NCBI RefSeq assembly: GCF_001667115.1
Contig: NZ_LZIJ01000110.1
Span: forward strand, 1-48,709
Length of the DNA: 48,709 nucleotides
Source: Mycobacterium sp. 852002-51163_SCH5372311
Lineage (GTDB): Bacteria; Actinomycetota; Actinomycetes; Mycobacteriales; Mycobacteriaceae
Direction: 5' to 3'
Shown here in pieces: positions 1 through 9,960 of the stretch (position 1 is the stretch's first letter; each line of letters begins with the position of its first letter). The translations under genes were made by a program, and so were the position numbers. The notes below the pieces were generated by a model that worked only from the letters and a program-made list of their open reading frames with translations, was not told where the DNA came from and did no database searches.

Positions 1-329
1 CGCCCACCGCCACCCCCACCGGCCGCTACCTGGGCTGCGTGCCGCTACAGCGGCTACTGCGTGAAGCGCCGGCCGAGCTGATCGGCGGAATCGTCGACAC
101 CGACCTGCTCACCTTGACGCCGGAGACCCCGTTGGCCTCGGTCACCCGCTACTTCGCCGCCTACAACCTGGTGTGCGGGCCGGTGGTCGACGACCAGAAC
201 CATTTGTTGGGCGCGGTCACCGTGGACGACCTGCTCGATCACCTGCTGCCACACGACTGGCGAGAGGATGCCCAGCAGCTCGACGTCAACGGCACCGTCG
301 CCACCGGAAGAGCCGGAGCAGGCAAGTGA
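1..329 (+). CDS. CBS-domain protein, C-terminal end (Rv1232c-like), 5' end outside window
   Basis: Only the last ~109 codons are present; the reading frame is open from base 3 and no start is needed. The visible part looks like the end of a CBS-domain pair: G-R-Y-L-G-C-V-P-L-Q-R-L-L, then T-L-T-P-E-T-P-L-A-S-V-T-R-Y and V-C-G-P-V-V-D-D-Q-N-H-L-L-G-A-V-T-V-D-D-L-L-D, the usual 'private/shared residue plus V-x-D-x-L' pattern of CBS motifs. CBS domains bind adenosine nucleotides or, in MgtE channels, sense Mg2+. In M. tuberculosis the gene beside Rv1231c is Rv1232c, an MgtE-N/CBS-type soluble protein, which fits. The stop overlaps the next start (GTGA), so the two are probably cotranscribed and coupled. 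No transmembrane part is seen in this fragment. Confidence 0.8.
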   Translation, partial: PTATPTGRYLGCVPLQRLLREAPAELIGGIVDTDLLTLTPETPLASVTRYFAAYNLVCGPVVDDQNHLLGAVTVDDLLDHLLPHDWREDAQQLDVNGTVATGRAGAGK

Positions 330-862
330 GCAAAACGACCGCACCACGCCGGCTCTACACCCCGCGCGCTTCGCGCGGGTTCTCGCTGCAGGTGGACCCC
401 GAAGCCGTCGGTCAGATCACCGAGTCCATCGCGCGCTTCTTCGGCACCGGCCGCTACCTGCTGCTGCAGACGATCATGGTGCTGGCCTGGATATTGGTGA
501 ACCTGTTCGCCGTTCGCTGGCGGTGGGACCCTTACCCGTTCATCCTGCTCAACCTGGCCTTCTCCACCCAGGCCGCCTACGCGGCGCCGCTGATCCTGCT
601 GGCCCAGAACAGGCAGGAGAACCGGGACCGGGTGGCGCTGGAAGAGGATCGCCGCCGCGCCGCGCAGACCAAGGCCGACACCGAGTATCTGGCCCGCGAA
701 CTGGCTGCCCTGCGGCTGGCCGTCGGTGAGGTCGCGACCCGCGACTACCTGCGTCATGAGCTGGAAAACCTGCGTGCCGCGCTGGCCGAGCTGCACCCGC
801 CGGAGCCCGACAAACACCCGGCGCGGGCAGCTGACAATGTGGAGCGGCGAGTGAAGAAATAG
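326..862 (+). CDS. DUF1003 membrane protein (Rv1231c-like)
   Basis: 178-residue protein beginning V-S-K-T-T-A-P with GTG at 326, inside the GTGA overlap with the upstream CBS gene. Two closely spaced hydrophobic helices (about residues 50-70 and 76-95) surround the DUF1003 signature W-D-P-Y-P-F-I-L-L-N-L, followed by A-P-L-I-L-L-A-Q-N-R. The C-terminal third is charged and likely coiled coil (Q-N-R-Q-E-N-R-D-R-V-A-L-E-E-D through L-R-H-E-L-E-N-L-R-A-A-L-A-E-L). Function of the family is unknown; it is a small inner-membrane protein. Pairing with a CBS/MgtE-like gene suggests a role connected with ion homeostasis, which is inference only. Confidence 0.85.
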   Translation: MSKTTAPRRLYTPRASRGFSLQVDPEAVGQITESIARFFGTGRYLLLQTIMVLAWILVNLFAVRWRWDPYPFILLNLAFSTQAAYAAPLILLAQNRQENRDRVALEEDRRRAAQTKADTEYLARELAALRLAVGEVATRDYLRHELENLRAALAELHPPEPDKHPARAADNVERRVKK

Positions 863-913
863 GGGAGAACCAAATCCCCCATTGCGCCACTCCCGTAACA
901 AGAGTTATGTATG

Positions 914-927
914 GTGATCTAGTTCAC
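914..927. promoter_or_regulatory. CRP-like palindrome upstream of the lytic transglycosylase
   Basis: The sequence GTGA-TCTAGT-TCAC is a perfect GTGA-N6-TCAC dyad. Mycobacterial CRP (Rv3676) sites have the core TGTGA-N6-TCACA, and Rv3676 is known to control the resuscitation factor gene rpfA. The site lies 72 bases before the GTG of the next gene, a suitable distance for activation. No binding evidence is available here. Confidence 0.45.
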
Positions 928-998
928 GAAGCTAAGAAGAAACCGTAACTAACCGGACACGGTTTTCCGACGGCTCAACACAACTGAAGGACGGTCGA

Positions 999-2450
999 GT
1001 GCGCATAGGGGGACGCTGGGCTGCACACCCGGCCGTCGCGGCCGTGCGGCAGTGGCCGCGTCAAGCAACGCGAACACCCGCATTCGGTATCGCCGCCATC
1101 ACACCATTGGTTTTCGCCGCAGCGGTCGGGGGCGCCCCGGCTCCGCTGCCTGGAAGAACTCCGGCCGTGCGCGCCGTCACCCCGGTAGCCGCGGTAACGG
1201 CGTCGCACCGTGATCTGCGCGCCAATCCGGCCGGCCCGGGTGTGGTCGCGATCCCGCGTGCGCCCGCCCGCTTCCACGTCGCGGCGGCCACCATATCGGC
1301 GCCGCCGCCCCCGACGGTCGTGAATGCGCCTGGGACACTGGGCATTCCGAAAACGGCGCTGGCCGCCTACCGCAACGCCGAACTGAAGATGGCCGCTGCC
1401 GTCCCGGGATGTGGCGTCAGCTGGAACTTGCTGGCCGGCATCGGCCGCATCGAGTCGGGCCACGCCGGCGGCGGTGCCGTCGACTCGCGCGGCACCGCAC
1501 TCAACCCGATCTACGGTCCCGCGCTGGATGGCACGCTGCCCGGCAATGAAGTCATCGTCCAGCAGAGCGCCGGCAACCGCGTCACCTACGCACGTGCGAT
1601 GGGGCCCATGCAGTTCCTGCCCGGCACCTGGGCGCGCTATGCCACCGACGGCGACGGCGACGGCATAGCCGATCCGCAGAACCTGTTCGATTCGACGCTC
1701 GCGGCGGCGCGTTACCTGTGCAGCGGCGGGCTGAACCTGCGCGACCCCGGGCAGGTCATGGCGGCCATCCTCCGGTACAACAACTCGGTCGCCTACGCGC
1801 AGAACGTGCTGGGGTGGGCTGCTGCATACGCCACCGGCGTGGTCCCGGTCGACCTGCCGCCGATCACCGGCCCGCCGCCGCCGATCGGCGACGGATTCCT
1901 GGAGCACCCGGAAGGCCTCGGGCCCAACCTGCCGCTGAACCACACCGGCCTGCCGTACACCGACCCGTTTGCCGGGCGGACGCAGCTGATCGACCTCGGC
2001 GGCCAGACTCAACTCGTCAGCACGCAGCCGATGTTCCCGTGGATGGCACCTCCGGCAACGCAGGGGCCGGCACCGCTGACGCTTGCGCCGGGATGCACGC
2101 TGATCTGCATCGGCTCGCAGAGCCCAGGGCCGGGGCCGGGTCCTCTTCCCGCCGGCACCAGCCCGCAGCCGTCGGAGGTCGTCGCACCACCGATGGGGCA
2201 GCCACCAGTCGCCGGTGCGCCGCCGGTCCGCCAGGCACCGCCACCCGCCGGTGCCGCGCCCGTGGATCCGCTGGGGCCGCCGCCCGGCGCTCCCCCGGCC
2301 GACATGCCGGCAGGCGCACCGCCTGTCAGCCCGGCCGCCGGCACGCCCAACGGCTCACCGGCGCCGAAGAAGCCGGCCGGCCAGCCCGGTGTGCCCAGCG
2401 CGCCCGCCCCGGCCGTCCCCAACGAGCCGCCACCGGTTCCACCCGCCTGA
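999..2450 (+). CDS. MltB/SLT-type lytic murein transglycosylase (Rv1230c-like)
   Basis: 483 residues, GTG start with an A-A-G-G-A purine run about 9 bases upstream. A hydrophobic stretch near residues 28-46 is a signal anchor or signal peptide, placing the enzyme outside the membrane. The catalytic domain (about 115-285) contains L-L-A-G-I-G-R-I-E-S-G-H with E152 as the candidate catalytic acid, then M-G-P-M-Q-F-L-P-G-T-W, an Asp-rich D-G-D-G-D-G-I-A-D-P segment and A-A-I-L-R-Y-N-N-S, all typical of MltB-type transglycosylases that cleave MurNAc-GlcNAc bonds to give 1,6-anhydro-muropeptides. From about 340 to the end the chain is Pro/Ala/Gly-rich and low complexity, probably a wall-spanning tail. 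A CRP-like site precedes it. Confidence 0.9.
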   Translation: MRIGGRWAAHPAVAAVRQWPRQATRTPAFGIAAITPLVFAAAVGGAPAPLPGRTPAVRAVTPVAAVTASHRDLRANPAGPGVVAIPRAPARFHVAAATISAPPPPTVVNAPGTLGIPKTALAAYRNAELKMAAAVPGCGVSWNLLAGIGRIESGHAGGGAVDSRGTALNPIYGPALDGTLPGNEVIVQQSAGNRVTYARAMGPMQFLPGTWARYATDGDGDGIADPQNLFDSTLAAARYLCSGGLNLRDPGQVMAAILRYNNSVAYAQNVLGWAAAYATGVVPVDLPPITGPPPPIGDGFLEHPEGLGPNLPLNHTGLPYTDPFAGRTQLIDLGGQTQLVSTQPMFPWMAPPATQGPAPLTLAPGCTLICIGSQSPGPGPGPLPAGTSPQPSEVVAPPMGQPPVAGAPPVRQAPPPAGAAPVDPLGPPPGAPPADMPAGAPPVSPAAGTPNGSPAPKKPAGQPGVPSAPAPAVPNEPPPVPPA

Positions 2451-2492
2451 GACGGCGGGTCGGCTGGCCAAGCCGCCGAAAGCCGGGCCGCC

Positions 2493-2498
2493 TACACT
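2493..2498 (+). promoter_or_regulatory. -10 box of a leaderless mrp promoter
   Basis: TACACT fits the mycobacterial TANNNT -10 element. Counting seven bases on puts the transcript start at 2504-2507, exactly at the adjacent GTG-ATG codons that open mrp. No Shine-Dalgarno sequence precedes them. Confidence 0.55.
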
Positions 2499-2506
2499 CG
2501 GCGGTG

Positions 2507-3664
2507 ATGTCCCGCCATGATGCTTCCCACCCCAACGCCGACCTGAACGCGGCCATCCGCGCCGCCCTGGGCAAGGTGATCGACCCCGAACTACGCCGTC
2601 CCATCACCGAACTCGGGATGGTCAAAAGCATCGACGTCGAGCGCGACGGCGGCGTGCATGTGGCGATCTACCTGACCACCGCCAGCTGCCCTAAGAAGAG
2701 CGAGATCAGCGAGCGCGTCGGCCAAGCGGTCGCCGACGTCCCCGGCACAGGCGCCGTGCGGGTCACCCTGGACGTGATGAGCGACGAGCAGCGCACCGAG
2801 CTGCGCAAGCAGTTGCGCGGTGATGCCCGCGAGCCCGTAATTCCCTTCGCCCAGCCCAATTCACTGACCCGGGTATACGCAGTCGCGTCCGGCAAGGGCG
2901 GGGTGGGAAAGTCCAGCGTCACGGTCAACCTGGCGGCCGCGATGGCCGCCCGCGGCCTGTCGGTCGGCGTGCTAGACGCCGATATCCACGGCCATTCCAT
3001 CCCGCGGATGATGGGCACCAGCGACCGGCCCACACAGGTCGAGTCGATGATTTTGCCGCCCATCGCCCACGAGGTGAAGGTGATCTCGATCGCCCAGTTC
3101 ACCGAGGGCAACACCCCGGTGGTGTGGCGTGGCCCGATGCTGCACCGCGCCTTACAGCAGTTCCTTGCCGACGTGTATTGGGGCGATCTGGACGTGCTGC
3201 TGCTCGATCTGCCACCCGGAACCGGCGACATTGCCATCTCGGTGGCTCAGTTGATCCCGAATGCGGAGATCCTGGTGGTGACCACGCCACAGCTGGCCGC
3301 GGCGGAGGTTGCCGAACGGGCCGGCAGCATTGCGATACAGACCCGCCAGCGCATCGTCGGCGTCGTCGAGAACATGTCCGGGCTGCGGTTGCCGGACGGC
3401 TCGACGCTGCAGGTTTTCGGCGAGGGCGGCGGACAGCAGGTGGCCGAGCGGCTGTCGCGCGCGGTCGGCGCCGAGGTTCCGCTGCTGGGCCAGATTCCGC
3501 TGGATCCGGCACTGGTGGCGGCCGGCGATGCCGGTGTCCCGATGGTGCTGAGTGCGCCGGATTCACCGGTGGGCAAGGAACTGCGCAGCATCGCCGACAG
3601 CTTGTCGTCGCGACGGCGGGGGCTGGCAGGCGTGTCTCTGGGCCTCGACCCCACCCGACGTTAG
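2507..3664 (+). CDS. mrp: Iron-sulfur cluster carrier Mrp/ApbC family ATPase
   Basis: 385 residues. N-terminal MIP18/DUF59 domain (about 10-95: A-L-G-K-V-I-D-P-E-L-R-R-P-I-T-E-L-G-M-V), then a ParA/MinD-like P-loop domain with the deviant Walker A S-G-K-G-G-V-G-K-S at 128-136, the D-A-D-I-H-G-H-S switch, and D-L-P-P-G-T-G-D Walker B-like motif. Family members carry Fe-S clusters to apoproteins in the cytoplasm. I chose ATG 2507 because a TACACT -10 box sits seven bases upstream; GTG 2504 is directly in front and equally possible. An in-frame upstream extension reads G-R-L-H-S-A-V, resembling the longer N-terminus I recall for the M. tuberculosis protein, but that stretch overlaps the promoter. 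The downstream neighbour, tatB, is convergent. Confidence 0.93.
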   Translation: MSRHDASHPNADLNAAIRAALGKVIDPELRRPITELGMVKSIDVERDGGVHVAIYLTTASCPKKSEISERVGQAVADVPGTGAVRVTLDVMSDEQRTELRKQLRGDAREPVIPFAQPNSLTRVYAVASGKGGVGKSSVTVNLAAAMAARGLSVGVLDADIHGHSIPRMMGTSDRPTQVESMILPPIAHEVKVISIAQFTEGNTPVVWRGPMLHRALQQFLADVYWGDLDVLLLDLPPGTGDIAISVAQLIPNAEILVVTTPQLAAAEVAERAGSIAIQTRQRIVGVVENMSGLRLPDGSTLQVFGEGGGQQVAERLSRAVGAEVPLLGQIPLDPALVAAGDAGVPMVLSAPDSPVGKELRSIADSLSSRRRGLAGVSLGLDPTRR

Positions 3665-3692
3665 GTAGCGCAGGCGTGCGCCAGCCCGGCGA

Positions 3693-3728
3693 GTCTGCGC
3701 TGACGGCGTCGAAACTGCGGTGAGCGCC
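3693..3728 (+). repeat. 36-bp dispersed intergenic repeat, copy 1
   Basis: Begins GTCTGCGCTGACGGCGTCGA and matches 30 of 36 bases with the minus-strand segment 22227-22262. Both copies start 14-29 bases after a stop codon (mrp here, fadD6 there) and run in the direction of that gene. The ends GCGCT and AGCGC could pair into a weak stem. The remaining bases between mrp and tatB hold nothing else recognisable. Confidence 0.45.
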
Positions 3729-3779
3729 CGTCGCAGCGCCAGGACGTAGCCCTCGACGCAGTCTCGATGGCTCGGGCGG

Positions 3780-4178
3780 CTAGGTGGCGTCGGTGTCGAA
3801 CGGGGTGCGGTCAGGCGGTGCAGGCGGCTGCGCAGGTTGCACCGGCTGTACGGGCGGAGCGCCGTTAACCGGACCGGCGGGCGTATCGAAGTTTCCGGTG
3901 AACAGGGAGTCGTCGCCGTCCAGCAGGTGCTTGGTGAGCGCGGCGCGCGGTGTGATGCCGCGCAGCTTCTGCAGCTCGCCGAGCTGCCCGCGTAGGTCGT
4001 CGAACTCCGGCCCGATGTCCTCGCGCAGCTGGTTCGTCACACCGCTGAGGTAATCGCGGGCCTGCCGCAACGCACCCGCCGTCCACCGGATGGCACCGGG
4101 AAGGCGCTCGGGGCCGAGGACCAATAATCCGACCACCAGGAGCACCAGCATTTCCCCCCAGCCGACGTTGGCGAACAT
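3780..4178 (-). CDS. tatB: Sec-independent protein translocase subunit TatB
   Basis: 132 residues. One N-terminal membrane helix ([21 protein letters not shown]), then the diagnostic hinge G-P-E-R-L-P and an amphipathic helix ([15 protein letters not shown]), followed by a Pro-rich acidic tail. The conserved E in the membrane helix and G-P hinge separate it from unrelated small membrane proteins. TatB forms the receptor complex with TatC for folded, twin-arginine substrates. Its ATG follows the htrA stop with no gap (stop 4181-4179, start 4178), the same sigE-rseA-htrA-tatB order as in M. tuberculosis, so it is probably cotranscribed with the SigE envelope-stress genes. The convergent mrp is 115 bases away. 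Confidence 0.93.
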   Translation of the reverse strand: MFANVGWGEMLVLLVVGLLVLGPERLPGAIRWTAGALRQARDYLSGVTNQLREDIGPEFDDLRGQLGELQKLRGITPRAALTKHLLDGDDSLFTGNFDTPAGPVNGAPPVQPVQPAQPPAPPDRTPFDTDAT

Positions 4179-5800
<1,622 letters not shown>

Positions 5801-5876
5801 GGTCCGGGATGGGTCGGCATGAGTGCGCGCCAGCCGGTCCAGGTGCGCCCCGGAACGCTCAGGAAAAGCCGCCAAG

Positions 5877-6290
5877 CTACCGGCGCTTACGGTGGTTGCG
5901 CGGATCTCTGTCGGCGAAACTGTCGGATACCGGGCCGGGTAGCGATGGGGTGTCCTCCGGCGCGCAGTGCGGAATCTCCGAGAGCAGTCCCAGCAGCGTG
6001 CTGGGGATCCGGATCGGGTTCGAGTCGCGCAGCGCGGCGCGCGCCCTGCTCTGGTCGTCCACTTCGGCTGCGCAGTCGGGACACAAGGACAGGTGGTGGG
6101 CGGCGCGCAAGTGTGCATTCATCCGCAGCTCACCGTCGACAAACGCGGCAATCGCCTCGGTGGACAGATGCTCGGTGGAGCCGAACTGGCGCGGTGCGCC
6201 AACCGGCGCGTCGCTCTGCGAGGCGAACTGCGCGGGCAGCCAGGAGAAGGCCCGGCGGAACACGTGTCCCACGTTGCCCGGGTAGGCCAT
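5877..6290 (-). CDS. rseA: Anti-sigma factor RseA (zinc-associated anti-SigE)
   Basis: 137 residues, ATG preceded by AAAGGAG with seven bases spacing. It carries the ZAS anti-sigma signature H66-x3-C70-x2-C73 (H-L-S-L-C-P-D-C) after the helix E-A-I-A-A-F-V-D-G-E-L. The N-terminus (V-G-H-V-F-R-R-A-F-S-W-L-P-A-Q-F-A) is strongly like that of M. tuberculosis RseA. RseA binds SigE in the cytoplasm under reducing conditions and releases it on oxidation or after phosphorylation and ClpC1P2 degradation. The C-terminal Gly/Ser-rich tail of the M. tuberculosis protein is shorter here. It lies between sigE and htrA. The 132-base gap to sigE contains a TACATT that could be a separate -10 box. Confidence 0.92.
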   Translation of the reverse strand: MAYPGNVGHVFRRAFSWLPAQFASQSDAPVGAPRQFGSTEHLSTEAIAAFVDGELRMNAHLRAAHHLSLCPDCAAEVDDQSRARAALRDSNPIRIPSTLLGLLSEIPHCAPEDTPSLPGPVSDSFADRDPRNHRKRR

Positions 6291-6422
6291 TACCGGCTCC
6301 TTTCGCTGCCACGCCTATGTCGAATGTAGCGCGGCGCACGGCTCAGCCCCAGCACGAAGCGGTAAATCCCCAGCATCAGCGGCCCGGGCTACCGACCGCG
6401 TCGCCAGCCGGTCTCGGATCGA

Positions 6423-7280
<858 letters not shown>

Positions 7281-7307
7281 AAACCATATCGTAACCGGCG
7301 CCAACCA

Positions 7308-7333
7308 GGGAATTTCACTCACGAAGTGACGTT
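7308..7333 (+). promoter_or_regulatory. Possible SigE/SigH-type promoter toward the methyltransferase gene
   Basis: GGGAAT, 16 bases, CGTT resembles the mycobacterial stress sigma consensus (GGAAY, 16-18 bases, GTT). The spacer contains TCACT-CACGA-AGTGA, a small inverted repeat. It points right, about 100 bases before the methyltransferase start. It could equally be chance. Confidence 0.25.
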
Positions 7334-7423
7334 CGTCGCGTTTCGGGATTCGGGCGTGTCCAGCGCGCGACACCACGGCCCCGATTTCAGGCGCGCCTGC
7401 CCGATCCCGACGGCAGTTGGACC

Positions 7424-7429
7424 TACGCT
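7424..7429 (+). promoter_or_regulatory. -10 box, leaderless methyltransferase promoter
   Basis: TACGCT ends six bases before the ATG at 7436, so the predicted +1 is the A of the start codon. No ribosome-binding site is visible. Confidence 0.5.
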
Positions 7430-7435
7430 GCGGAC

Positions 7436-8101
7436 ATGGACGTCACCCTCGAGAGCCCCACCCAGGCGGCCCCCGGCCGAGCCGAGTCACTCTGTGCACA
7501 CGCCGAGGGGTCGATATCCGAAGACGCGATCCTGGTGACCGCCCGCGAGCGCGCGATGGACATCGGCGCCGGGGCGGTGACACCGGCGGTCGGCGCGATG
7601 CTGAGCCTGCTGACCAAGCTCAGCGGCGGCAAGGCCGTCGCCGAGGTCGGCACCGGCGCGGGAGTCAGCGGACTGTGGTTGCTGTCCGGCATGAGCGACG
7701 ACGGCGTTTTGACCACGATCGACATCGAGCCCGAATATCTGCGCCTGGCCAAGCAGGCATTCTCCGAGGCGGAGATCGGCCCGTCGCGCACCAGGCTGAT
7801 CAGCGGCCGGGCCCAGGATGTGCTAACCCGCCTCGCCGACGACTCCTATGACCTGGTGTTCATCGACGCCGACCCCGTCGACCAGCCGGATTACGTCGTC
7901 GAGGGGGTGCGACTGCTGCGGTCCGGCGGGGTCATCGTGGTGCACCGGGCGGCGCTGGGCGGGCGTGCCGGTGATCCTGCGGCGAACGACGCCGAAGTCG
8001 TGGCGGTCCGCGAGGCGGCGCGGCTGATCGCCGAGGACGTGCGGCTCACCCCTGCGCTGATACCACTCGGCGACGGCATCCTGGCCGCCGTCCGCGACTA
8101 G
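7436..8101 (+). CDS. SAM-dependent O-methyltransferase family 3 (Rv1220c-like)
   Basis: 221 residues, about the length I recall for Rv1220c. Rossmann methyltransferase fold with the SAM-binding motif [13 protein letters not shown] near residues 65-76, the acidic D-I-E-P-E ribose loop at about 99-103, and [15 protein letters not shown], the family's metal-coordinating D-A-D motif. Relatives methylate catechol-like hydroxyls using Mg2+; the substrate here is unknown. It is divergent from sigE, the arrangement seen in M. tuberculosis. Start chosen because a TACGCT -10 box implies a leaderless transcript from ATG 7436. Downstream is a 58-bp palindromic repeat and then an inserted accessory segment. 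Confidence 0.9.
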   Translation: MDVTLESPTQAAPGRAESLCAHAEGSISEDAILVTARERAMDIGAGAVTPAVGAMLSLLTKLSGGKAVAEVGTGAGVSGLWLLSGMSDDGVLTTIDIEPEYLRLAKQAFSEAEIGPSRTRLISGRAQDVLTRLADDSYDLVFIDADPVDQPDYVVEGVRLLRSGGVIVVHRAALGGRAGDPAANDAEVVAVREAARLIAEDVRLTPALIPLGDGILAAVRD

Positions 8102-8110
8102 TTCTTCCGG

Positions 8111-8168
8111 CGAACAGACGCAGAATCGCCCAAAATCAAGCAATTTGAGGCGATTCTGCGTCTGCTCG
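8111..8168. repeat. 58-bp palindromic repeat, copy A
   Basis: Left arm CGAACAGACGCAGAATCGCC (8111-8130) and right arm GGCGATTCTGCGTCTGCTCG (8149-8168) are inverted with 19 of 20 matches around an 18-base loop; the loop itself pairs CAAA with TTTG. Copy B at 27993-28050 has the same 20-18-20 architecture with compensating changes. It sits between the methyltransferase stop and the kinase-MurQ start. It could fold into a strong hairpin in RNA and might terminate the upstream transcript, but it has no U-tract. Confidence 0.7.
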
Positions 8169-8198
8169 CGAGCCGGGCTGCCGTGAAACGATGGTGCG

Positions 8199-9920
8199 GT
8201 GATCCTCGCGGTCGATCTCGGCAAGACGTCCTGCCGGGCCGCGCTCTGCGGCCGCAGGGCCGAGGGGGCGGGAGCGCCGGGCCTCAGCGAGCCGGGCGGT
8301 GTGCGCGCCGCGGAGAGGTCGATCCTGGCCTTGGTCAACGAGTTGGCGCGTGAGCTCGGTCCGGCCGACGAGGTGATCGTGGGCGCCGCCGGCGCACTGA
8401 CGGCTCCGAAAGCCGCTCGCGCACTGGGCGATGCGTTGCTGCTCTCGCTGCGGGCCCAGCGTGTCGCTGTGACCAGCGACGCCGTGATTGCGCACGCCGG
8501 CGCGCTGAACGGCGAGCCGGGTGTGGTGCTGATCGCGGGTACCGGTGTAGTGGCGCTCGCGATCGGGGCGGACGGCGGGCTGCGGACCGTCGACGGCTGG
8601 GGCCCGTGGCTGGGCGACGAGGGCGGCGGCGCGTGGATCGGCGCCGCCGGACTACGAGCGGCGCTGCGCGCTCACGACGGCCGCGGCCCGTCCACCACGC
8701 TGCTCGACGCCGCCCGCGCCCGGTTCGGCGCACCGCAAGCCTGGCCCGCGCAGCTCACCGGTTCCGCCGCGGTCGCGTCCTTCGCGCCCGACGTCCTTGC
8801 CGCCCAGCATGACGTCGTGGCGGCGCAGATCGTCGGCGCCGCCGCCGAGGCGCTCGCCGCGACTGCCCGCGCGGCCGGGGATGGTCCGGTGGCGATGGTC
8901 GGCGGTCTGGCCCGATTCGACGTGCTGCGAAAAAACCTCGATCTCGTAGCGGCGGCCGGCGACGCTCTCGACGGCGCGCTGCGGCTGCGAGAGATCCACG
9001 AGCCACATGTGATCCGCGTGCAGTCGGCCTCCAAATCCCTTGCCGTGCATGGCCTCGACGCGCTCGCCACCGAAGCGGTCCGGCCAGGCCTGGACGATCT
9101 CGACACGTGGCCTATCGGCGAGGTGGTAGCGCTGCTGGTCGCGGCCGAGGGCGAGACGCCTGCCGCGGTCGGCGCGGCGGTTCCAGAGATTTCCGCGGCG
9201 GCCGAGGCGGTCGCCGCGCGGCTGGAGATCGGCGGCCGCCTGTTCTACGCCGGTGCCGGGACGGCCGGCCGGCTTGGGGTGCTCGATGCGGCCGAATGTG
9301 GCCCGACGTTCGGCACCGACCTGGTGCACGGCGTGATCGCCGGCGGCCCGGCGGCTTTGACCCAGGCGATCGAGGGTGCCGAAGACCGGTTCGACCCCGC
9401 CGATCTCGCCGATCTGACCGCCGCTGACGCGCTCGTCGGAATCACCGCGTCGGGCCGCACGCCTTACGTGCTGGGCGCGCTCGAGTACGCACGTGCGGCG
9501 GGCGCGCTGAGCGTCGCGGTGGTCAACAACGCGGGCAGCGAGGCGCGGGCCGACGTGGTAATCGAGCTGCTGACCGGGCCCGAAGTGCTCGCCGGCTCCA
9601 CCCGGCTGACCGCGGCGACCGCCCAGAAGATCGCGCTCAACGCACTCTCGACGAGCGTGATGATCGGGCTCGGCAAGGCCTACGGGCCGCGCATGGTCGA
9701 CGTCCGCACGACCAACGCCAAGGTGCGCCGCCGCGCGGTGCGGATCGTTCGCGACGCGGCCGGCGTCGACGAGCAGGCCGCGACCGCTGCGCTCGCCGCC
9801 GCGGGCGGTCACGCCAAGACCGCGATCGTCGCGCTGCTGGCGGGCGTCGACGCGGACGAGGCCGCCAGACGGCTGGAACGGGCGCAGGGACGTGTCCGGG
9901 ACGCGCTTGGTGGGAAATGA
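8199..9920 (+). CDS. Fusion: BadF/BadG-type sugar kinase + MurNAc-6-phosphate etherase MurQ
   Basis: 573 residues, two enzymes in one chain. Residues 1-~290 form an ASKHA kinase of the BadF/BadG/BcrA family (GlcNAc/MurNAc kinase-like): phosphate-1 loop A-V-D-L-G-K-T, phosphate-2 I-A-G-T-G-V-V, W-L-G-D-E-G-G-G-A-W-I-G, and M-V-G-G-L near the adenosine site. Residues ~295-573 form MurQ with the SIS fold: Y-A-G-A-G-T-A-G-R-L-G-V-L-D-A-A-E-C-G-P-T-F, I-E-G-A-E-D and G-I-T-A-S-G-R-T-P-Y; the two Glu correspond to the catalytic pair of E. coli MurQ. Predicted role: phosphorylate N-acetylmuramate (or GlcNAc) and cleave the lactyl ether, i.e. peptidoglycan recycling. GTG 8199 has AACGAT at the -10 position. 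I recall no MurQ in M. tuberculosis. Confidence 0.9.
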   Translation: MILAVDLGKTSCRAALCGRRAEGAGAPGLSEPGGVRAAERSILALVNELARELGPADEVIVGAAGALTAPKAARALGDALLLSLRAQRVAVTSDAVIAHAGALNGEPGVVLIAGTGVVALAIGADGGLRTVDGWGPWLGDEGGGAWIGAAGLRAALRAHDGRGPSTTLLDAARARFGAPQAWPAQLTGSAAVASFAPDVLAAQHDVVAAQIVGAAAEALAATARAAGDGPVAMVGGLARFDVLRKNLDLVAAAGDALDGALRLREIHEPHVIRVQSASKSLAVHGLDALATEAVRPGLDDLDTWPIGEVVALLVAAEGETPAAVGAAVPEISAAAEAVAARLEIGGRLFYAGAGTAGRLGVLDAAECGPTFGTDLVHGVIAGGPAALTQAIEGAEDRFDPADLADLTAADALVGITASGRTPYVLGALEYARAAGALSVAVVNNAGSEARADVVIELLTGPEVLAGSTRLTAATAQKIALNALSTSVMIGLGKAYGPRMVDVRTTNAKVRRRAVRIVRDAAGVDEQAATAALAAAGGHAKTAIVALLAGVDADEAARRLERAQGRVRDALGGK

Positions 9921-9936
9921 AGACGGCCCACTGGGC

Positions 9937-9960
9937 TACAATTGTGCTACGATCGTAGCA
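9937..9960 (+). promoter_or_regulatory. vapBC promoter and palindromic operator
   Basis: A TACAAT -10 box (9937-9942) is followed at once by TGCTACGATCGTAGCA (9945-9960), a perfect 16-base palindrome whose last base is the A of the vapB ATG. Toxin-antitoxin complexes usually bind such palindromes over their own promoter, so this is the expected autoregulatory site. The predicted transcript start (~9949) lies inside it. Confidence 0.65.

Noticed and set aside
863..998. MtrA site (GTAAC direct repeat) or a ydaO riboswitch before the transglycosylase
   Set aside because: Only isolated GTAAC words occur without the paired spacing, and the 136-base gap is too short and lacks riboswitch-like stems.
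1718..2506. N-terminal extension of Mrp through the transglycosylase 3' end
   Set aside because: Translates out of frame through the Pro-rich tail of the upstream gene and crosses the mrp promoter.
8102..8198. A small RNA gene formed by the 58-bp palindrome
   Set aside because: No promoter of its own is visible and the same element occurs in another intergenic region, so a repeat is the simpler reading.
8652..9812. 386-residue minus-strand ORF opposite kinase-MurQ
   Set aside because: No motif and full overlap with a two-domain enzyme whose active sites are intact.
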